A stretch of 64,000 nucleotides of DNA, from assembly GCF_033963835.1 (NCBI RefSeq), contig NZ_JAXBME010000017.1:47223-111222 (forward strand). The letters are read 5' to 3'. Positions 61,807-64,000 of the stretch are shown piece after piece (position 1 is the stretch's first letter; each line of letters opens with the position of its first letter). Source of the DNA: Cytobacillus sp. IB215665 (GTDB lineage: Bacteria; Bacillota; Bacilli; Bacillales; SM2101). The notes beneath the pieces were generated by a model that did not search any database, had not been told where the DNA came from, and saw nothing but the letters and a program-made list of their open reading frames with translations. A program made the translations under genes and the position numbers.

Positions 61807-61835
61807 TTAGGTGGAGATTTCACTCCACCTAAAAT
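61807..61835 (-). terminator. rocF terminator
   Basis: AGGTGGAG and CTCCACCT around a 6-nt loop with AATTTTA-rich ends, 22 bp after the rocF stop. Confidence 0.85.
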
Positions 61836-61856
61836 AACAGTCCATACATTTTTTCG

Positions 61857-62759
61857 TTAAAGTAGTTTTTCTCCAAATAGCGAGCCAATCAATGCTACTG
61901 CAACAGTAGCTGTAGTGTTTCTTTCATCAAGTATAGGGTTTACTTCAACAAATTCAGCAGATGTGATAATATTTGCTTCTGCTAACATTTCCATTGCTAA
62001 ATGGCTCTCACGATAGCTTATCCCTCCAATTACAGGTGTGCCTACACCTGGAGCATCATGAGGATCCAAGCCATCTAAATCTAATGACAGGTGTACGCCA
62101 TCAGTACGATCTTTAAGGTAATTAATAGCTTGCTCCATAACATTAGCCATACCTAATCGATCAATCTCATGCATCGTATAAACTTTTATACCTTTTTCTT
62201 TAATTAGTTCTTTTTCTCCGTCATCAAGTGATCTTGCGCCAATTATAACGATATTTTCAGGTTTAACCTTTGGAGTATATCCTGCTATCTCTGTTAAGGT
62301 CTTATGACCAATACCCATACTTGTTGCTAACGGCATCCCATGGATATTTCCTGTCGGTGAGGTTTCCTCTGTGTTTAGATCGCCATGAGCATCGTACCAA
62401 ATCACACCTAAATTATTGTAACTCTTTGCAACTCCAGCTAATGTTCCAATGGCAATACTATGATCTCCACCAAGAACTAATGGAAAACGTTTTTCTTTAA
62501 TTACACCCTGGACTTTATCTGCTAAACGTTCACTCGCTTCAGCAACCGCTTTCAAGTTGCGGAGTTTATGATTTTCTACAATAGCATTTGCTCTCTCTGG
62601 TTTACCAATTTCAATATCCCCTAAATCTTCTATTTCATAAGATAAATTCTCAAGTCTTTCTGTAACACCTGCGTAACGAATCGCGCTAGGCCCCATATCT
62701 ACCCCTCTACGCATTTGTCCTAAATCCATAGGTACTCCAATTATTGATACTTGTTTCAT
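61857..62759 (-). CDS. rocF: Arginase
   Basis: 300 residues. The manganese-binding motifs of the ureohydrolase family are all present: [24 protein letters not shown]. It hydrolyses L-arginine to ornithine and urea in the catabolic Roc pathway. ATG 62759 (or GTG 62762) follows AAGGGGG. No rocD/E genes are adjacent. An AT-rich palindrome upstream (62834-62851) may be a regulatory site. Confidence 0.94.
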   Translation of the reverse strand: MKQVSIIGVPMDLGQMRRGVDMGPSAIRYAGVTERLENLSYEIEDLGDIEIGKPERANAIVENHKLRNLKAVAEASERLADKVQGVIKEKRFPLVLGGDHSIAIGTLAGVAKSYNNLGVIWYDAHGDLNTEETSPTGNIHGMPLATSMGIGHKTLTEIAGYTPKVKPENIVIIGARSLDDGEKELIKEKGIKVYTMHEIDRLGMANVMEQAINYLKDRTDGVHLSLDLDGLDPHDAPGVGTPVIGGISYRESHLAMEMLAEANIITSAEFVEVNPILDERNTTATVAVALIGSLFGEKLL

Positions 62760-62833
62760 CACAACATTTTCCCCCTTCTAGACTATACTTATATTTTATC
62801 TGTAATAGCATCAATGATTCAACTGAACAACAT

Positions 62834-62851
62834 TTTGTATATATATACAAA
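62834..62851. promoter_or_regulatory. AT palindrome upstream of rocF
   Basis: TTTGTATATATATACAAA is a perfect 18-bp palindrome about 75 bp before rocF. Could be an operator; regulator unknown. Confidence 0.3.
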
Positions 62852-62884
62852 GAAACATCTAAATCACATGATTTAGATGTTTCT
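62851..62884 (-). terminator. Terminator of the rRNA-tRNA operon
   Basis: AGAAACATCTAAATCA and TGATTTAGATGTTTCT are a perfect 16-bp stem, followed on the minus strand by T-rich sequence, 44 bp after the last tRNA. Confidence 0.85.
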
Positions 62885-62927
62885 GGTAGTATGTATTTTA
62901 CCTATCAAAAAGATATCGTCTTAAGAG

Positions 62928-63000
62928 TGAGCCATGGAGGACTCGAACCTCCGACCCTCTGATTAAAAGTCAGATGCTCTACCAACTGAGCTAATGGCTC
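62928..63000 (-). tRNA. trnK: tRNA-Lys (TTT)
   Basis: 73 nt. Anticodon loop CTTTTAA, acceptor GAGCCAT/ATGGCTC, T loop TTCGAGT. CCA is not encoded. Last gene of the tRNA cluster. Confidence 0.93.
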
Positions 63001-63020
63001 AAAACAAAAAATATAAGTGG

Positions 63021-63092
63021 CTGGGCTAGCTGGATTCGAACCAGCGCATGACGGAGTCAAAGTCCGTTGCCTTACCGCTTGGCTATAGCCCA
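63021..63092 (-). tRNA. trnQ: tRNA-Gln (TTG)
   Basis: 72 nt. Anticodon loop in GGACTTTGACTCCG with TTG; acceptor TGGGCTA/TAGCCCA. CCA not encoded. Confidence 0.92.
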
Positions 63093-63113
63093 TTATTATT
63101 TACAATAAAAACA

Positions 63114-63198
63114 TGGTGGAGGGGGACGGATTCGAACCGCCGAACCCTCAGGGAGCGGATTTACAGTCCGCCGCGTTTAGCCACTTCGCTACCCCTCC
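63114..63198 (-). tRNA. trnY: tRNA-Tyr (GTA)
   Basis: 85 nt including an encoded CCA. Anticodon GTA in GGACTGTAAATCC; long variable arm as expected for Tyr. Confidence 0.93.
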
Positions 63199-63211
63199 AT
63201 ATGTTTATAGA

Positions 63212-63287
<76 letters not shown>

Positions 63288-63298
63288 ATAAAATTTAA

Positions 63299-63374
63299 TG
63301 GTGGAGGATGACGGGATCGAACCGCCGACCCCTTGCTTGTAAGGCAAGTGCTCTCCCAGCTGAGCTAATCCTCC
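63299..63374 (-). tRNA. trnV: tRNA-Val (TAC)
   Basis: 76 nt with encoded CCA. Anticodon TAC in GCCTTACAAGC; acceptor GGAGGAT/ATCCTCC. Confidence 0.93.
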
Positions 63375-63375
63375 G

Positions 63376-63450
63376 TGGTGACCCGTACGGGATTCGAACC
63401 CGTGTTACCGCCGTGAAAGGGCGGTGTCTTAACCACTTGACCAACGGGCC
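63376..63450 (-). tRNA. trnE: tRNA-Glu (TTC)
   Basis: 75 nt with encoded CCA. Anticodon TTC in GCCCTTTCACGGC; acceptor GGCCCGT/ACGGGTC with a G-T pair. Confidence 0.93.
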
Positions 63451-63466
63451 AATACTTTTCATTGTA

Positions 63467-63539
63467 AGCTCCCAACCGGGCTTGAACCGGTGACCTCTTC
63501 CTTACCATGGAAGTGCTCTACCTGCTGAGCTATGGAAGC
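63467..63539 (-). tRNA. trnT: tRNA-Thr (GGT)
   Basis: 73 nt. Anticodon stem CTTCC/GGAAG with loop ATGGTAA, so anticodon GGT. Acceptor GCTTCCA/TGGGAGC. CCA not encoded. Confidence 0.88.
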
Positions 63540-63540
63540 A

Positions 63541-63615
63541 TGGCTCCACAGGCAGGATTCGAACCTGCGACCGATCGGTTAACAGCCGATAGCTCTACCA
63601 CTGAGCTACTGTGGA
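63541..63615 (-). tRNA. trnN: tRNA-Asn (GTT)
   Basis: 75 nt with encoded CCA. Anticodon GTT in GGCTGTTAACC; acceptor TCCACAG/CTGTGGA. First tRNA after the 5S gene. Confidence 0.93.
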
Positions 63616-63621
63616 ACAATG

Positions 63622-63738
<117 letters not shown>

Positions 63739-63936
63739 CATAATATGTAGGAATAAGTTGATATTCCTTCAAAACTAGATAATAGACATTCATTGAATAA
63801 AGCTTGTTTCTTATTTGTCCAGTTTCGCAAGCTATATCCTACGGTCATTTCGCTCTCTCCCACGAAGTTACAAAACAACTTCTCGTCGATAGCTCCAATG
63901 CCCTATGGATATGAGCGAGCTTGCTACACATTTCAA
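63739..63936 (-). other. 23S-5S spacer
   Basis: About 200 bp without a gene. TTGAAGGAATATCAACTTAT-like and CTATTATCTAGTTTTGAAGG-like sequence (minus strand) is usual in Bacillus rRNA spacers. Confidence 0.6.
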
Positions 63937-64000
63937 CTTGGTTAAGTCCTCGATCTATTAGTATCTGTCAGCTCCACGTGTCACCACGCTTCCACCTCAG
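63937..64000 (-). rRNA. rrl: 23S ribosomal RNA, 3' end only
   Basis: On the minus strand CTGAGGTGGAAGCGTGGTGA, then GTGGAGCTGACAGATACTAA and GATCGAGGACTTAACCA, the conserved 3' end of Bacillus 23S. The rest lies beyond the window. The exact 3' nucleotide is approximate. Confidence 0.92.

Noticed and set aside
62834..62851. ArgR/AhrC box upstream of rocF
   Set aside because: The palindrome does not match the known arginine box; listed only as a weak regulatory candidate.

Overview
The window looks like chromosomal DNA of a spore-forming member of the Bacillaceae: AT-rich, strong GGAGG-type ribosome binding sites, frequent GTG/TTG starts, and the typical Bacillus block cdaA-ybbR(cdaR)-glmM-glmS, sigW-rsiW and rocF next to a 23S-5S-tRNA operon. 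The species cannot be fixed from the sequence alone.

Layout. 1-15 kb: single genes and short operons (two metallo-beta-lactamase-fold hydrolases, a HAD phosphatase, a Gfo/Idh/MocA oxidoreductase, a FusB-like EF-G-binding protein, two GNATs, an SgrR-type regulator divergent from an MFS pump), mixed with at least three decayed genes (quinone oxidoreductase, DinB, methyltransferase). 15-35 kb: an ABC-2 exporter of the YhaQ/NatA type, two XRE regulator plus membrane protein pairs, many VOC/glyoxalase-like proteins with AraC, MerR and WYL regulators, a PutP-type symporter with a 33-residue accessory peptide and a cre site, an amine oxidase and a polysaccharide deacetylase. 35.8-45.5 kb: a nitrate respiration module with a cytoplasmic Nap/Nas-clade molybdoenzyme, a DmsB/NrfC-like Fe-S protein, a multi-helix membrane subunit, a Tat-type Rieske protein, three small coupled ORFs, NarK, and a sensory block of two NreB-type kinases, one NreC-type regulator and an NreA-like GAF protein. 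45.8-50.6 kb: a TetR operon, a collagen-like protein, and a flavodoxin-fold reductase convergent with HxlR. 51.2-54.1 kb: a 2.9-kb element downstream of glmS. 54-62.8 kb: housekeeping genes (glmS with its ribozyme, glmM, cdaR, cdaA, rsiW, sigW, rocF). 62.9-64 kb: eight tRNAs, 5S rRNA and the 3' end of 23S rRNA, all on the minus strand.

The most striking observation is the segment 51198-54110. It starts with TGT and ends with ACA. It is flanked by the same 5-bp sequence (ACTCT) on both sides. It carries four copies of a roughly 20-bp motif in inverted orientation at its ends, two abutting at the glmS-proximal end and two spaced at the distal end. It sits 20 bp downstream of the glmS stop codon. 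This is the architecture and target of a Tn7-like transposon, but no tns genes remain. The cargo is the debris of a class II lanthipeptide locus (LanM C-terminus, a frameshifted flavin reductase and an M50 peptidase).

The second is the nitrate module. It combines a Nap/Nas-type catalytic subunit without an export signal, a membrane subunit, an exported Rieske protein and NarK, and it lacks a recognisable NarJ or NapD chaperone. Third, a family of about 100-230 bp imperfect inverted-repeat elements recurs in at least a dozen intergenic regions.
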